From: Halomarinibacterium sp041392125
GTDB lineage: Bacteria; Bacteroidota; Bacteroidia; Flavobacteriales; Flavobacteriaceae
Direction of reading: 5' to 3'
DNA: 64,000 nt
Assembly (NCBI GenBank): GCA_041392125.1
Contig: JAWKMR010000005.1
Location: 124,001-188,000 of the forward strand
Positions within the stretch are counted from its first letter, which is position 1, and the number at the start of each line of letters is the position of its first letter. A model generated the notes under the pieces. It was not told the origin of the DNA and ran no database searches. It worked only from the letters and a program-made list of their open reading frames with translations. Below, piece by piece: positions 42,558 to 52,024 of the stretch. The position numbers and the translations under genes were made by a program.

Positions 42558-43339
42558 TGTCTTATCATCCAGATTCCATTCGACTCAATAAAGCCATCAG
42601 TGACAGTGGCTTCTGTTCCCGCCGTCAAGCCGATACTTACATCGAAAAAGGCTTAGTCACTATTAATGGTGAAGTAGCCGGTTTGGGAGATCGTGTCATG
42701 CCTGAGGATGAAATTAAAGTGGGTGGAAAACGAATTACTGAGAATGAAAATCTGGTGTATATAGCTCTCAACAAACCCGTGGGGATTACCTGTACTACCG
42801 ATACCCGAATTAAAGGAAATGTGGTAGATTTTATCAATCACAAAGAACGGATTTTTCATATTGGGAGGTTAGACAAACCTAGCGAGGGGCTTTTGTTAAT
42901 GACCAATGACGGAGATATTGTGAATAAAATACTACGCGCAGGAAACGAGCATGAAAAAGAATATATTGTAAAAGTAGATAGGCCCATTACCGAGGAGTTT
43001 TTACAACGCATGCGTAATGGTATTTACCTGAAAGAACTGGAAACGGTGACCAAAAAATGTGTAGTAGAAAAAGTAAGCCGGTTTGTCTTCCGAATCATTT
43101 TGGTGCAAGGATTAAACCGCCAGATTCGCCGAATGTGCGAGTACCTTGAATACGAAGTAATTTCTTTACAACGCATCCGGATAATGAATGTTGAATTGGG
43201 AAATTTACCTGTTGGGAAGTGGCGAGATTTAACAAAAGAAGAACTGAAAGGCCTGAAAGTAGCTATTCAAGATTCGGACAATAGTTCGTTTGTAGATGTT
43301 CAAGAAAAAAAGGAAACGGGAAATCGAAAAAGGGTATAA
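42557..43339 (+). CDS. rluF: 23S rRNA pseudouridine synthase RluF
   Basis: 260 aa. An S4 RNA-binding domain (8-65) is followed by the RsuA/RluB/RluF catalytic domain, with catalytic Asp106 in HIGRLDKPSEGL. The segments KPVGITCTTD, KGNVVDFINHKERIF and LVQGLNRQIRRMCEYL match RluF, which makes pseudouridine 2604 (and 2605) in E. coli 23S rRNA. The C-terminus is a short charged tail. The start overlaps the GDPD stop (TAATG). A strong hairpin terminator follows at 43346. Confidence 0.88.
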   Translation: MSYHPDSIRLNKAISDSGFCSRRQADTYIEKGLVTINGEVAGLGDRVMPEDEIKVGGKRITENENLVYIALNKPVGITCTTDTRIKGNVVDFINHKERIFHIGRLDKPSEGLLLMTNDGDIVNKILRAGNEHEKEYIVKVDRPITEEFLQRMRNGIYLKELETVTKKCVVEKVSRFVFRIILVQGLNRQIRRMCEYLEYEVISLQRIRIMNVELGNLPVGKWRDLTKEELKGLKVAIQDSDNSSFVDVQEKKETGNRKRV

Positions 43340-43345
43340 AAAATA

Positions 43346-43378
43346 ACCGCGCACCGATTGAGAAGTGCGCGGTCTTTT
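43346..43378. terminator. Rho-independent terminator after rluF
   Basis: ACCGCGCAC (43346-43354) pairs perfectly with GTGCGCGGT (43365-43373) around a 10-nt loop, then TCTTTT follows. It lies between convergent rluF and hsp20. An A-rich left flank may let it work for both strands. Confidence 0.8.
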
Positions 43379-43405
43379 CAACTAACTAACCAAATTTAAT
43401 TTCAA

Positions 43406-43840
43406 TTATGAAATCTCAACCATACGTTTAATTTCTTTGGCTTCCTCTACTTTGGGAAGCACGATGCTTAGAACTCCGTGTTCATAATTGGCTTGGATTT
43501 CATCTACGTTAATCAAGTCCGGAAGGGTAAATGACCTTTCAAAACTTGAGAAGTTAAACTCTTTACGAGTAAACTTTACTCCTTCTTTTTCTTGCGTACT
43601 TTCTTCATTTGAAGACGTTTTAGTAGCCACTTTAAGAAGGTTTTTTTCAACTTCAATAGCAATATCTTCTTTTTTCAATCCTGGCACCGCCAATTCGACA
43701 ACAAAGTTCGATAAATCTTCCTTAATATTAACTAAAGGAATGCTAAATCTTTCATAATTTATTGAATCTAAGCGATTTTCAGGAAAAAATTCATCAAAGA
43801 TCGAGGGAAACCAAGGGTTTTGTTTTTTAACTATTTTCAT
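43406..43840 (-). CDS. Small heat-shock protein, Hsp20 family
   Basis: 144 aa. Alpha-crystallin domain from about residue 38 (VNIKEDLSNFVVELAVPGLKKEDI) to 135, with HGVLSIVLPK near the end. It is an ATP-independent holdase that keeps unfolded proteins soluble. The N-terminus carries the WFPSIFDEFFPENR segment often seen in bacterial Hsp20. Monocistronic, between the shared terminator and the TerB-like gene, with a 135-bp upstream gap. No CIRCE-type heat-shock operator was recognised there. Confidence 0.92.
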   Translation of the reverse strand: MKIVKKQNPWFPSIFDEFFPENRLDSINYERFSIPLVNIKEDLSNFVVELAVPGLKKEDIAIEVEKNLLKVATKTSSNEESTQEKEGVKFTRKEFNFSSFERSFTLPDLINVDEIQANYEHGVLSIVLPKVEEAKEIKRMVEIS

Positions 43841-43975
43841 GACTGTTTATTGTTTAAGTTTTACATTTTAACATTACCATTAGGCGTATGCAAATGCAAT
43901 TCCAAAGCAATAAAACAGTCAGTTTGTCTTGTTTTTCAGTGAATTATAAGACATTTTGTCTTATTTAAAGAATTC

Positions 43976-44374
43976 TTAGTTATAATATGCTTGAAAAATA
44001 GCAATTAGTTCTTGTGAAGGAATAATCTTATCTTCATACTCATTCATTCTATATAAAATGGTATCTATAGCACCCGGACGAATCCCCATTTTAAGCCCAA
44101 AGTTTTTGAGGGTTATTACTTCATTTTCATGGGTAACTCTATCTACATTCATAACAAGTAAAAGTTTGTGAAAATGCGTAATGCGGTCCATTTCGCTGAA
44201 AAGCGTAGCGGAAGATTGCGGATGCTGAAACAAGTTGTTTATCTGTTCCTTTTCTAAACCCATTCGAATTCCAATTCGATAGATAAAATCATATTCTGCA
44301 GCATCAATTTTACCATCGGCATTGGCCATTAAAATTAAATCGCTAAGAAGTGCTTTTTGTTTTGCTCTATTCAT
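43976..44374 (-). CDS. TerB-like protein
   Basis: 132 aa, all helical. The segment LLSDLILMANADGKIDAAEYDFIYRI matches the start of TerB/DjlA-type domains, with the Asp-rich ADGKIDAAE turn. Members are linked to tellurite resistance and membrane stress but many have no known role. It follows the gene at 44424-45623 by 49 bp on the same strand, so the two may be linked. No tellurite cluster is nearby. Confidence 0.7.
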   Translation of the reverse strand: MNRAKQKALLSDLILMANADGKIDAAEYDFIYRIGIRMGLEKEQINNLFQHPQSSATLFSEMDRITHFHKLLLVMNVDRVTHENEVITLKNFGLKMGIRPGAIDTILYRMNEYEDKIIPSQELIAIFQAYYN

Positions 44375-44423
44375 TTTGCAATACTAAGCGAAAAAGGGCA
44401 ATTTGAAAAAAAATTACTCTTTT

Positions 44424-45623
44424 TTATGCTCCTTTTCCCTTTGTAGTAATTGCTGCTAAGGTAAAACCGTTTCTCCCTCTTTGCAAATCATATTTGTTGG
44501 CACGGTCCAACATTTGTTCCATTTCAGCCTTAAACAAATCGTATAACGAGTCTATTAAATTTTGGTAGCTTTCCAAGGTAATATCACGCGAAAGTCGATT
44601 AATAGTTTCATAAGAAGGAATGTCTGAAGCGCTTTTCAAAATACTCTCAATAACAGCCTCAGCATTGGCAACAGCCTCTTTTTTCACTTCCTTTTTATCA
44701 TTTCGGGTATAATCCATCATAAAAATTTCCAATTTTAACCCTAACGCTTCTCCATACGCTTGGGTAATTTCTAAGGATCTGTCTAAGTAATCCAGCGCTT
44801 TTATTTTTTTATCGGGAGTAGCATAATTATGATAATCATAAATAGCTGTTAATGCTGCGTTAATATAAGTATTTGAACTAAGATTGGAGTCTTTATACTT
44901 TTCGATAAGCTGGTTGAGTTCTTTATACGATCTATTATCGTAATAAACATAGCTTAATAAATCTACTAAAGGTGGAATTTTAGGATTCTGCGGATTCGTA
45001 GTTTCTAAATCTTTTAAAAGTCGTTCTCCAATAACAAGGTCATCTTTGGAATAGGTTTTTGTATTCACTGCATTCTGCACCAATTGAAACTCACTATCAA
45101 TAATATATTCCTTAGTTCTTTTACGTTCTTCCACCACACGTTTAAATTCTTCTTGAATTTGAACTAATAGGGTTTGACTTTCACTTTTTACATTACGTAC
45201 TTCAAGTTCTACAAATTTTTCATAGTTTTTAAAACGGGGTTCTATATTGGCTTCGGTAATTTTTTCAATAAAGCCTTGTAACTCGGCACCTAATTCATTT
45301 TTAATCCCGCTGATTCGACTTAACATTTCTTCTTTCAGAGAGCTTTTGGATTTCATATTCTGAAAAAGGGAAAGGCCACTAAACAAGCCTATGGCAGCAA
45401 CTACTAAGGCAATTAAAGTATTTATTTTCTTATTGACTAATACCGTAATTTGATTTTCAATAATAGCATCAAAATCTTTTTTTGGAATTCGTACGTATTG
45501 ATTTTCGGTTACTTTTTCAATAGCTTCTTCAACCTTTTTATTGGAAATTTCATCCGGGGTTTGTGCCATTGAAATACAAAAGAAATTCAAACAGATGAAT
45601 GTAATTACTATATATTTTTTCAT
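44424..45623 (-). CDS. Membrane-anchored coiled-coil protein of unknown function
   Basis: 399 aa from the ATG at 45623. A longer frame to 45752 would start inside the sucC terminator and lacks a signal sequence. Signal peptide to about residue 20 (CISMAQ), then one transmembrane segment (TLIALVVAAIGLFSGLSLF, about 70-90) and long coiled coil (about 95-175). A helical C-terminal part resembles TPR-type solenoids (residues 200-390). It may be anchored in the inner membrane with its coil on one side. No enzymatic motif. The TerB-like gene follows. Confidence 0.6.
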   Translation of the reverse strand: MKKYIVITFICLNFFCISMAQTPDEISNKKVEEAIEKVTENQYVRIPKKDFDAIIENQITVLVNKKINTLIALVVAAIGLFSGLSLFQNMKSKSSLKEEMLSRISGIKNELGAELQGFIEKITEANIEPRFKNYEKFVELEVRNVKSESQTLLVQIQEEFKRVVEERKRTKEYIIDSEFQLVQNAVNTKTYSKDDLVIGERLLKDLETTNPQNPKIPPLVDLLSYVYYDNRSYKELNQLIEKYKDSNLSSNTYINAALTAIYDYHNYATPDKKIKALDYLDRSLEITQAYGEALGLKLEIFMMDYTRNDKKEVKKEAVANAEAVIESILKSASDIPSYETINRLSRDITLESYQNLIDSLYDLFKAEMEQMLDRANKYDLQRGRNGFTLAAITTKGKGA

Positions 45624-45726
45624 AATACTACTTTTTCTGTTTAAAAATACCTTAAATACTGAAGCAAAAAGCGTAAGTATTTGTAATTCAGGTAAAATAG
45701 GACTAAAAAAGGGGTTTTTGCCCCAT

Positions 45727-45747
45727 AAAAAAAGCCCCGAAAGGGGC
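45727..45747 (-). terminator. Terminator after sucC
   Basis: GCCCC-GAAA-GGGGC (45734-45747) is bounded on the left by a run of A, which is a T run on the minus strand. It lies 26 bp beyond the sucC stop and upstream of the next minus-strand gene. Confidence 0.75.
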
Positions 45748-45772
45748 CTCAAGTTATAGTAAAAAGTACCTT

Positions 45773-46963
45773 TTATGAAAGTACCGCTTGTACTTTATCG
45801 GCTGCTTCTTGAAACTCAATCGCAGAATGCACATCCAATCCACTATTGTCAATTAATTCTTTGGCAATATCTGCATTGGTTCCCTGTAATCTTACAATAA
45901 TAGGTACTTGAATGGTTCCCATATTTTTGTAGGCATCTACAATCCCTTGCGCTACTCTATCACAACGAACAATTCCGCCAAAAATATTGACTAAAATTGC
46001 CTTTACGTTAGGGTCTTTTAAAATGAGTTTAAATGCTGTCTCCACGCGTTCTGCATCAGCAGTACCCCCTACATCCAAAAAGTTGGCGGGCTCACCACCG
46101 GCTTGTTTTATTAAATCCATGGTAGCCATTGCTAATCCGGCTCCGTTTACCATACATCCTACATTTCCATCTAAATCAACATAATTCAAACCTGCCTCTT
46201 TTGCTTCTACTTCCACGGGATTTTCTTCACGCAAGTCGCGCATATAGGCATAATCTTTATGGCGAAACAATGCATTATCGTCTAAGGTTACTTTGGCATC
46301 TACGGCAATAACACGATTATCGCTGGTTTTTAAAACCGGGTTAATTTCAAAAAGAGAGGCATCAGATTGAATATAGGCTTGATACAATGCGGTAACGAAT
46401 TTTGTCATCTCTTTAAAAGCCTGTCCGCTTAATCCTAGGTTGAAAGCCACTTTTCTGGCTTGAAAAGGTAACAATCCTTGGGTAGGATCTATTTCTTCCG
46501 TAAAAATAAGATGGGGTGTTTCTTCGGCTACTTTTTCTATATCCATTCCCCCTTCGGTAGAATACATAATCATATTTTTCCCTTTGGCACGATTTAGTAA
46601 CACACTCATATAAAACTCTTCCGGCTCGCTCTCTCCTGGATAATACACATCCTCTGCAATTAAAACCTGATGTACTTTTTTACCTTCGGCACTGGTTTGC
46701 GGTGTGATGAGGTTCATTCCAATAATTTGGTTGGAGAGTTTTTCTACTTCTTCCAGGTTTTTTGCCAATTTAACCCCGCCTCCTTTTCCGCGACCTCCCG
46801 CATGAACCTGTGCTTTTATTACGTGCCATCCAGTTCCTGTTTCATCGGTTAATTTTTTGGCAGCAATGACTGCTTCATCCGGAGTTTGGGCAACAATTCC
46901 TCGTTGAATAGCAACCCCAAAACTGCTTAATATTTCTTTTCCTTGGTATTCGTGTAAATTCAT
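45773..46963 (-). CDS. sucC: Succinate-CoA ligase, beta subunit
   Basis: 396 aa. The ATG at 46963 (MNLHEYQGKEIL) is the conserved SucC start; the frame continues 12 codons upstream but that part overlaps the promoter. The protein has an ATP-grasp domain (GGRGKGGGVKLAKNLEE), then VNIFGGIVRCD in the C-terminal ligase domain. It makes succinate and ATP (or GTP) from succinyl-CoA in the TCA cycle. The partner sucD is not adjacent and must lie elsewhere. Confidence 0.95.
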   Translation of the reverse strand: MNLHEYQGKEILSSFGVAIQRGIVAQTPDEAVIAAKKLTDETGTGWHVIKAQVHAGGRGKGGGVKLAKNLEEVEKLSNQIIGMNLITPQTSAEGKKVHQVLIAEDVYYPGESEPEEFYMSVLLNRAKGKNMIMYSTEGGMDIEKVAEETPHLIFTEEIDPTQGLLPFQARKVAFNLGLSGQAFKEMTKFVTALYQAYIQSDASLFEINPVLKTSDNRVIAVDAKVTLDDNALFRHKDYAYMRDLREENPVEVEAKEAGLNYVDLDGNVGCMVNGAGLAMATMDLIKQAGGEPANFLDVGGTADAERVETAFKLILKDPNVKAILVNIFGGIVRCDRVAQGIVDAYKNMGTIQVPIIVRLQGTNADIAKELIDNSGLDVHSAIEFQEAADKVQAVLS

Positions 46964-46985
46964 TTTACGTCTGTTTTCAGAAGCA

Positions 46986-46993
46986 CAAAAATA
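46986..46993 (-). promoter_or_regulatory. Putative -7 box (TATTTTTG) for sucC
   Basis: TAnnTTTG match on the minus strand, 22 bp before the sucC ATG. It falls inside the longer open frame, which supports the shorter start. Confidence 0.45.
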
Positions 46994-47119
46994 ATACATA
47001 TTGATGGGAATTGCAGCATGTTTTACTGTTTATGAAGACAAGAATTGAAGTTTCTTTTATTTTAAACCGAATTTAAATCCATCCTACCTATTTTTACACC
47101 TTATAAATTAACCATTACC

Positions 47120-48325
47120 ATGACAAACAAAGACCTTTTAGCTGTTGCGAATGAATTTAATAGCCCTGTGTATGTGTATGATGCCTCAAAAATGGAAGCA
47201 CAGTACAAACGCTTAACAAATGCATTTTCTAAAGTTAAAAGGCTTAAAGTGAATTATGCCGTAAAGGCGCTTTCAAATATTTCGGTACTCAAATTATTAC
47301 ATAGTTTTGGTGCAGGAATGGATACCGTATCCATTCAGGAAGTGCGTTTGGCTCTGGAAGCAGGAGTTGCTCCAACTAACATTATTTACACCCCAAACGG
47401 AGTCTCTCTGGAGGAAATTGAACGTGCTGTAGTATTAGGGGTGCAAATTAATATAGATAACCTTTCCATTTTAGAACAATTTGGAACCAAGCATCCTAAA
47501 ATTCCGGTATGTATCCGGGTAAATCCGCATGTGATGGCAGGTGGAAATACCAATATTTCTGTGGGACATATTGATAGTAAATTTGGAATATCCATACATC
47601 AACTTCCTCATATCAAACGCATTGTGGAAAATACCAAAATGACCATCAACGGAATTCATATGCATACCGGAAGCGATATTTTGGATATTGATGTTTTTTT
47701 ATATGCTTCCGAAATATTATTTAACGCCGCTGAGAATTTTAAAAATTTGGAGTTTATTGACTTCGGAAGTGGTTTCAAGGTCCCTTATAAAGATGGCGAT
47801 ATTGAAACTAATATAGAGGAATTTGGCGAAAAACTATCTGCTCGTTTTAATGAATTCTGTAACGCCTACGGAAAGGAATTGACCTTAGCATTTGAACCCG
47901 GAAAGTTTTTGGTAAGTGAAGCCGGTAAGTTTTTAGTGAAAGTAAATGTAGTGAAACAAACCACATCCACTGTTTTTGCACAAGTAGATAGTGGGTTTAA
48001 TCACTTAATTCGCCCTATGTTCTATGGAAGTCAGCACGAAATAAAAAACATTAGCAACCCGGAGGGCAAAGAACGATTTTACTCGGTCGTAGGCTACATC
48101 TGTGAAACCGATACCTTTGGAAATAACAGACGTATCGCTGAAATTAGGGAGGGTGATATTTTAGCTTTCAGCAATGCAGGTGCGTATTGTTTCACGATGG
48201 CCAGTAATTATAATTCACGGTATCGACCGGCTGAAGTGTTGTGGTACAAAAATAAGGCACACCTTATTCGAAAACGAGAAACCTTTGAGGATTTAATGAG
48301 AAATCAACTTTCTATTGAGCTATGA
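47120..48325 (+). CDS. lysA: Diaminopimelate decarboxylase
   Basis: 401 aa fold-type III PLP enzyme. Lys49 in VNYAVKALSN is the PLP lysine. HMHTGSDI and CETDTFGNNR (active-site Cys and Asp of the partner subunit) are present. It makes lysine from meso-diaminopimelate and is the last step of lysine synthesis. Its TGA overlaps the ATG of the next gene (ATGA), so the downstream serine hydrolase is translated from the same mRNA. The sequence is normal length and intact. Confidence 0.93.
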   Translation: MTNKDLLAVANEFNSPVYVYDASKMEAQYKRLTNAFSKVKRLKVNYAVKALSNISVLKLLHSFGAGMDTVSIQEVRLALEAGVAPTNIIYTPNGVSLEEIERAVVLGVQINIDNLSILEQFGTKHPKIPVCIRVNPHVMAGGNTNISVGHIDSKFGISIHQLPHIKRIVENTKMTINGIHMHTGSDILDIDVFLYASEILFNAAENFKNLEFIDFGSGFKVPYKDGDIETNIEEFGEKLSARFNEFCNAYGKELTLAFEPGKFLVSEAGKFLVKVNVVKQTTSTVFAQVDSGFNHLIRPMFYGSQHEIKNISNPEGKERFYSVVGYICETDTFGNNRRIAEIREGDILAFSNAGAYCFTMASNYNSRYRPAEVLWYKNKAHLIRKRETFEDLMRNQLSIEL

Positions 48326-49461
48326 TAGCTGCAAAGAGGATTGTTTTAATAGGGTGTCTGTTTTGCCTTTTTTCCTGCAATAGACCGGATATCTCTCCTT
48401 TGGAAAAAGTACTTTGGAGCGCCCATCCTGCGATGCTCAATGTCCTTCATGATCCGGAGAAGTTTGAAATCCAGATACTTTATTCTGAAATACAAAGAGA
48501 TTCTTTAGGAAGTGTAACCTTTATAGATCACGAATTTCGAAATGCTCCCGATACCTATTTTTACCCGGCCAGTACCGTAAAATTACCCTTGGCAGTCTTG
48601 GCATTTGAATTTGCAGACCAATCTGAAGTAATTGACATCCAAACACCTTATAAAATAGCTGGAGATAGCATCATACATACGATTGAAGACGATGTTCGGC
48701 AAATTTTTGCGGTGAGTGATAATCAAGCATACAACCGATTGTACGAACTTTTAGGACGTGATTATGTAAATATTCGATTACAAAATTTAGGGCTTGGACC
48801 CATTCGGATTTCACACCGTTTGGAACAAGAAAATGCCGGAAAACAAGAACGTGATTCTTTACATTTTTTTTGGGAAAAGGACACCCTCTATTTAGGGGGT
48901 GGTAAAGATTCTCTTATTCAGTCCTTAGATTTGAAGAAACTTAAAAAAGGGATTGGATTTAGGAAGGATGAAAAGCTTGTAAATGAGCCTATGGATTTTT
49001 CAGAAAAAAATTATTTTCCTTTGGTGGCTCAACATAACTTGATGAAGCATCTTTTTTTTCCGAAGCATTTTCCGGTGCAGGAACGTTTTAAAATTTCAGA
49101 AAAAAGTTTAGAAATTTTAAAAAAAGAGATGCATACAGTTCCTAGAAATAGTGGTTATAACGAAATGGAATTTTACGATAGCTACGGTAAATTTTTTATG
49201 TATGGAGATAGCAAGGAGCGTATCCCCGATGATTTCAAAATTTACAATAAAGTGGGGTATGCCTATGGAACGCTTACAGAAACGGCATATATAGTTGATG
49301 AAAACAAAGGAATTGAGTTTTTACTTTCAGCTACCATATTGGTCAATAATAATGAAATTTTCAACGATAATACGTATGAATACGAAACGTTAGGGATTCC
49401 ATTTTTAGCACAGTTGGGCAGGGAAATTTACTTGCAGGAATACGAAAAAAAACTAAAATAA
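48322..49461 (+). CDS. Serine hydrolase lipoprotein of the class A beta-lactamase fold
   Basis: 379 aa. Lipobox LFSC (Cys19). SxxK motif is Ser84-Thr-Val-Lys87 in YPASTVKLPLAVL, SDN follows at 132-134, and KVG near 310 may replace the third KTG motif. It belongs to the beta-lactamase/D-Ala-D-Ala peptidase superfamily. The long insert after SDN is unlike resistance enzymes, so a cell-wall or peptide role is more likely. It is translationally coupled to lysA. The stop overlaps the convergent gene at 49453 by 9 bp. Confidence 0.8.
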   Translation: MIAAKRIVLIGCLFCLFSCNRPDISPLEKVLWSAHPAMLNVLHDPEKFEIQILYSEIQRDSLGSVTFIDHEFRNAPDTYFYPASTVKLPLAVLAFEFADQSEVIDIQTPYKIAGDSIIHTIEDDVRQIFAVSDNQAYNRLYELLGRDYVNIRLQNLGLGPIRISHRLEQENAGKQERDSLHFFWEKDTLYLGGGKDSLIQSLDLKKLKKGIGFRKDEKLVNEPMDFSEKNYFPLVAQHNLMKHLFFPKHFPVQERFKISEKSLEILKKEMHTVPRNSGYNEMEFYDSYGKFFMYGDSKERIPDDFKIYNKVGYAYGTLTETAYIVDENKGIEFLLSATILVNNNEIFNDNTYEYETLGIPFLAQLGREIYLQEYEKKLK

Positions 49462-50397
49462 GCCTGTAATATCCTTTTTAGCTAGTTCATATTCTTTCAT
49501 CATATCCTCCACAATTTGTGCAGCAGGTTTTATATCGTGAATAAGGCCCGCAATTTGACCTATTTCAAGTTCTCCCTCTTCCAAATTACCTTCAAACATT
49601 CCTTTTTTGGCTCTAGCACGTCCTAACAATTGTTTCAACTCTTCTGTAGAAGGAGCTTTTTTATAGAGTTCTTTTACGTCTTGATAGAACTTGTTTTTTA
49701 TCAATCGAACAGGGGCTAATTCTTTTAAAGTAAGCTCGGTATCTCCTTCCTTGGCATTTACAACCAATTCTTTAAAGGCGGGGTGTGCACTACTTTCTTC
49801 CGAAGCTACAAATCGGCTGCCCACTTGCACCCCATCGGCTCCTAAAACCATAGCAGCCAGCATCCCTCTTCCGGTGGCAATACCTCCGGCAGCAATTAAT
49901 GGAACCGTAATTTTTTCACGAACCATAGGAATTAAAGTAAACGTAGTAGTCTCTTCCCTTCCATTGTGGCCTCCGGCTTCAAAACCTTCTGCTACTACCG
50001 CATCCACACCGGCTTCTTGCGCTTTTAATGCAAATTTTACACTGCTCACTACGTGGACCACAGTAATCCCATGTTGTTTTAGAAACGAAGTAAATGTGGC
50101 AGGGTTTCCAGCTGATGTAAAAACAATTTGAACATCTTCTTCAATAATAATGTCAATAATCTCTTGAAGATTGGGATACAACATGGGAACATTAACCCCA
50201 AAAGGATTGGGAGTGGCTTTTTTACACTTTTGAATGTGCTCCCGAAGCACTTCCGGATACATAGACCCTGCCCCCAAAAGCCCTAAACCTCCCGCATTGC
50301 TCACGGCACTGGCGAGGCGCCAGCCGCTATTCCAAATCATCCCAGCTTGTATGATAGGATATTGAATTCCGAAAAGCTGGGTGATTTTATTGGGCAC
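49453..50397 (-). CDS. Nitronate monooxygenase / FabK-like flavoprotein (GTG start)
   Basis: 314 aa TIM-barrel FMN protein. The N-terminus IQYPIIQAGMIWNS and GADGVQVGSRFVASEES match the 2-nitropropane dioxygenase/NMO family. HNGREETTTFTLIPM includes the usual GGHNG-type flavin-site segment. It may oxidise alkyl nitronates; some relatives are enoyl-ACP reductases (FabK). No ATG lies between the upstream stop and the GTG at 50397, which overlaps the TAG stop of the protease gene, so GTG is the most likely start. Confidence 0.85.
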   Translation of the reverse strand: MPNKITQLFGIQYPIIQAGMIWNSGWRLASAVSNAGGLGLLGAGSMYPEVLREHIQKCKKATPNPFGVNVPMLYPNLQEIIDIIIEEDVQIVFTSAGNPATFTSFLKQHGITVVHVVSSVKFALKAQEAGVDAVVAEGFEAGGHNGREETTTFTLIPMVREKITVPLIAAGGIATGRGMLAAMVLGADGVQVGSRFVASEESSAHPAFKELVVNAKEGDTELTLKELAPVRLIKNKFYQDVKELYKKAPSTEELKQLLGRARAKKGMFEGNLEEGELEIGQIAGLIHDIKPAAQIVEDMMKEYELAKKDITGLF

Positions 50398-52013
50398 TAT
50401 AACTTGATAATTTTAAAAGAATTTTTGGTTTCTTCAGAAACGACTTTTGCAATATAGGCTCCCTGAGATAATGATGAAAGCATTAGTTGATTGTTTGTTG
50501 AAGTAACTTCCGCTTCAAATACTTTCTTTCCTAAAATATTATATACAGTCACTTTAGCTTTAGAAATGTTCTTTGGAAAAGATATATTCAATATATCATT
50601 TACAGGGTTTGGATACACCGCAAAATTTTCTTTTAAAAATTGTTCTTCGATACCCAAATTGTGTAAGTAATTATAGGCCCCTTGAAAATTAGCAATTCCG
50701 TAACCCATTTGATTGGTTGGATTATTATACAAACTAGCCGTTTGACGAATAATTTGCATCAGTTCGGTATTTTTTGTTTCCGGTTTTGATTGCCACAAAC
50801 AAGCCACTGCCCCTGCTAATATGGGCGAACTAAAAGAAGTTCCGCTACTAAAATCGACATTACCACTTTCTCGGATGACCGCAGAGCCTTGTCCTTGCGC
50901 CATAACATCCGGTTTAATACGACCATCTACCGTTGGTCCTCTAGAACTGAAAGAAGCATAGTTTCCTGAAGCATTTACAGCACCCACCGCCAAAATATCC
51001 AACGCATCAGCAGGTGTACCCACAGTAATAGGACCTTCATTCCCGGCAGAAGTAACAATAATCATCCCTTTTTCGGTAGCAATATTGGCCCCTCTGGCAG
51101 CAAAAGTGGTAAGCCCGTTTAAGTCTTCATAGGTATGTGTATAATTAGGATTGTCATATTCTCTATATCCTAAAGAGGTATTGGTTACATCCACACCCAA
51201 GCTATCGGCTCTTTCTAATGCTTCTACCCACCAAGCTTCTTCACGAGGGTTTTCATCGGGACCATATTCGGTTCTAAAAAGATAGTATGATGCTTGGGGT
51301 GCCGTCCCAACAAATTGATTTAGCAGAAATCCACCCATATCACTCGTGGTATTTACTCCGTGTTGACCTGTACCAGTGACATCAGTAGTTCTGCTGAAAA
51401 AATCGAATGTTCCCAACAGCCTCCCTTCGTTTACCATAGTAGCAAAGCCTGGATTGGAAGCAAAACCAGGAAAACCGGCATCTAAAACAGCAATCTTCAT
51501 TCCGTCTCCGGTAAAATCCAGTTCGTGAAGATGATCGCCATGAATCATTTCTATTTGATTGGCCGCTGCACCATAATTGTATTCAATTCGAGAACTACCA
51601 TTTTCTAATTCAAACTTATCTCGAGTGGTTGTTCCTCCCGGATTTGTAAAATTCATACTTTTATCGGCCCATTCAATATCAATCACAAAAGATAAATTTA
51701 AAAGTGCTTCAATATCGGGTTGGGTTCCTTGCACATAAACACAGTTCATCCACTTCGACTTTGCCCAATAGGTAATTCCCGGAGCATTCTTTATTTGTGT
51801 AATGTACGATTCTGTTACCGGAACGTCTCTCTCATCAATAGCTACTTCGTGTAATGCTTTTCTATCAATGGCTTCTTGTGTTAAAATGGTCAAAGGATTA
51901 TCTATAGATACCTGTACGTTTTCTTTATCGGCAAAGAATACCCATGCGTCTTGAATTTGACCAAAATTAAATTGTGAAGCCAATAAGGCTAAGAGAAATA
52001 CTAATTTTTTCAT
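50397..52013 (-). CDS. Subtilisin-like (S8) secreted serine protease with T9SS tail
   Basis: 538 aa from the ATG at 52013; a longer frame overlaps mnmA and lacks a signal sequence. Signal peptide to about 18, then a prodomain (20-150). Catalytic residues are Asp178 in KIAVLDAGFPG, His218 in GTGQHGVNTTSDMGG, and Ser393 in SSGTSFSSPILAG, with Asn325 in TSAGNEG. The C-terminal about 75 residues (VYPNPVNDILNISF, QGAYIAKVVSEETKNSFKII) are a T9SS type A domain. It should be secreted through the outer membrane and degrade proteins outside. It is 11 bp after mnmA. Confidence 0.9.
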   Translation of the reverse strand: MKKLVFLLALLASQFNFGQIQDAWVFFADKENVQVSIDNPLTILTQEAIDRKALHEVAIDERDVPVTESYITQIKNAPGITYWAKSKWMNCVYVQGTQPDIEALLNLSFVIDIEWADKSMNFTNPGGTTTRDKFELENGSSRIEYNYGAAANQIEMIHGDHLHELDFTGDGMKIAVLDAGFPGFASNPGFATMVNEGRLLGTFDFFSRTTDVTGTGQHGVNTTSDMGGFLLNQFVGTAPQASYYLFRTEYGPDENPREEAWWVEALERADSLGVDVTNTSLGYREYDNPNYTHTYEDLNGLTTFAARGANIATEKGMIIVTSAGNEGPITVGTPADALDILAVGAVNASGNYASFSSRGPTVDGRIKPDVMAQGQGSAVIRESGNVDFSSGTSFSSPILAGAVACLWQSKPETKNTELMQIIRQTASLYNNPTNQMGYGIANFQGAYNYLHNLGIEEQFLKENFAVYPNPVNDILNISFPKNISKAKVTVYNILGKKVFEAEVTSTNNQLMLSSLSQGAYIAKVVSEETKNSFKIIKL

Positions 52014-52024
52014 CGTTACTATTT

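Noticed and set aside
45624..45752. N-terminal extension of the 399-aa coiled-coil protein
   Set aside because: It would begin inside the sucC terminator and precede a clean signal peptide.
48322..49461. Antibiotic resistance beta-lactamase
   Set aside because: SxxK and SDN are present but the length, insert and third motif do not match resistance enzymes.
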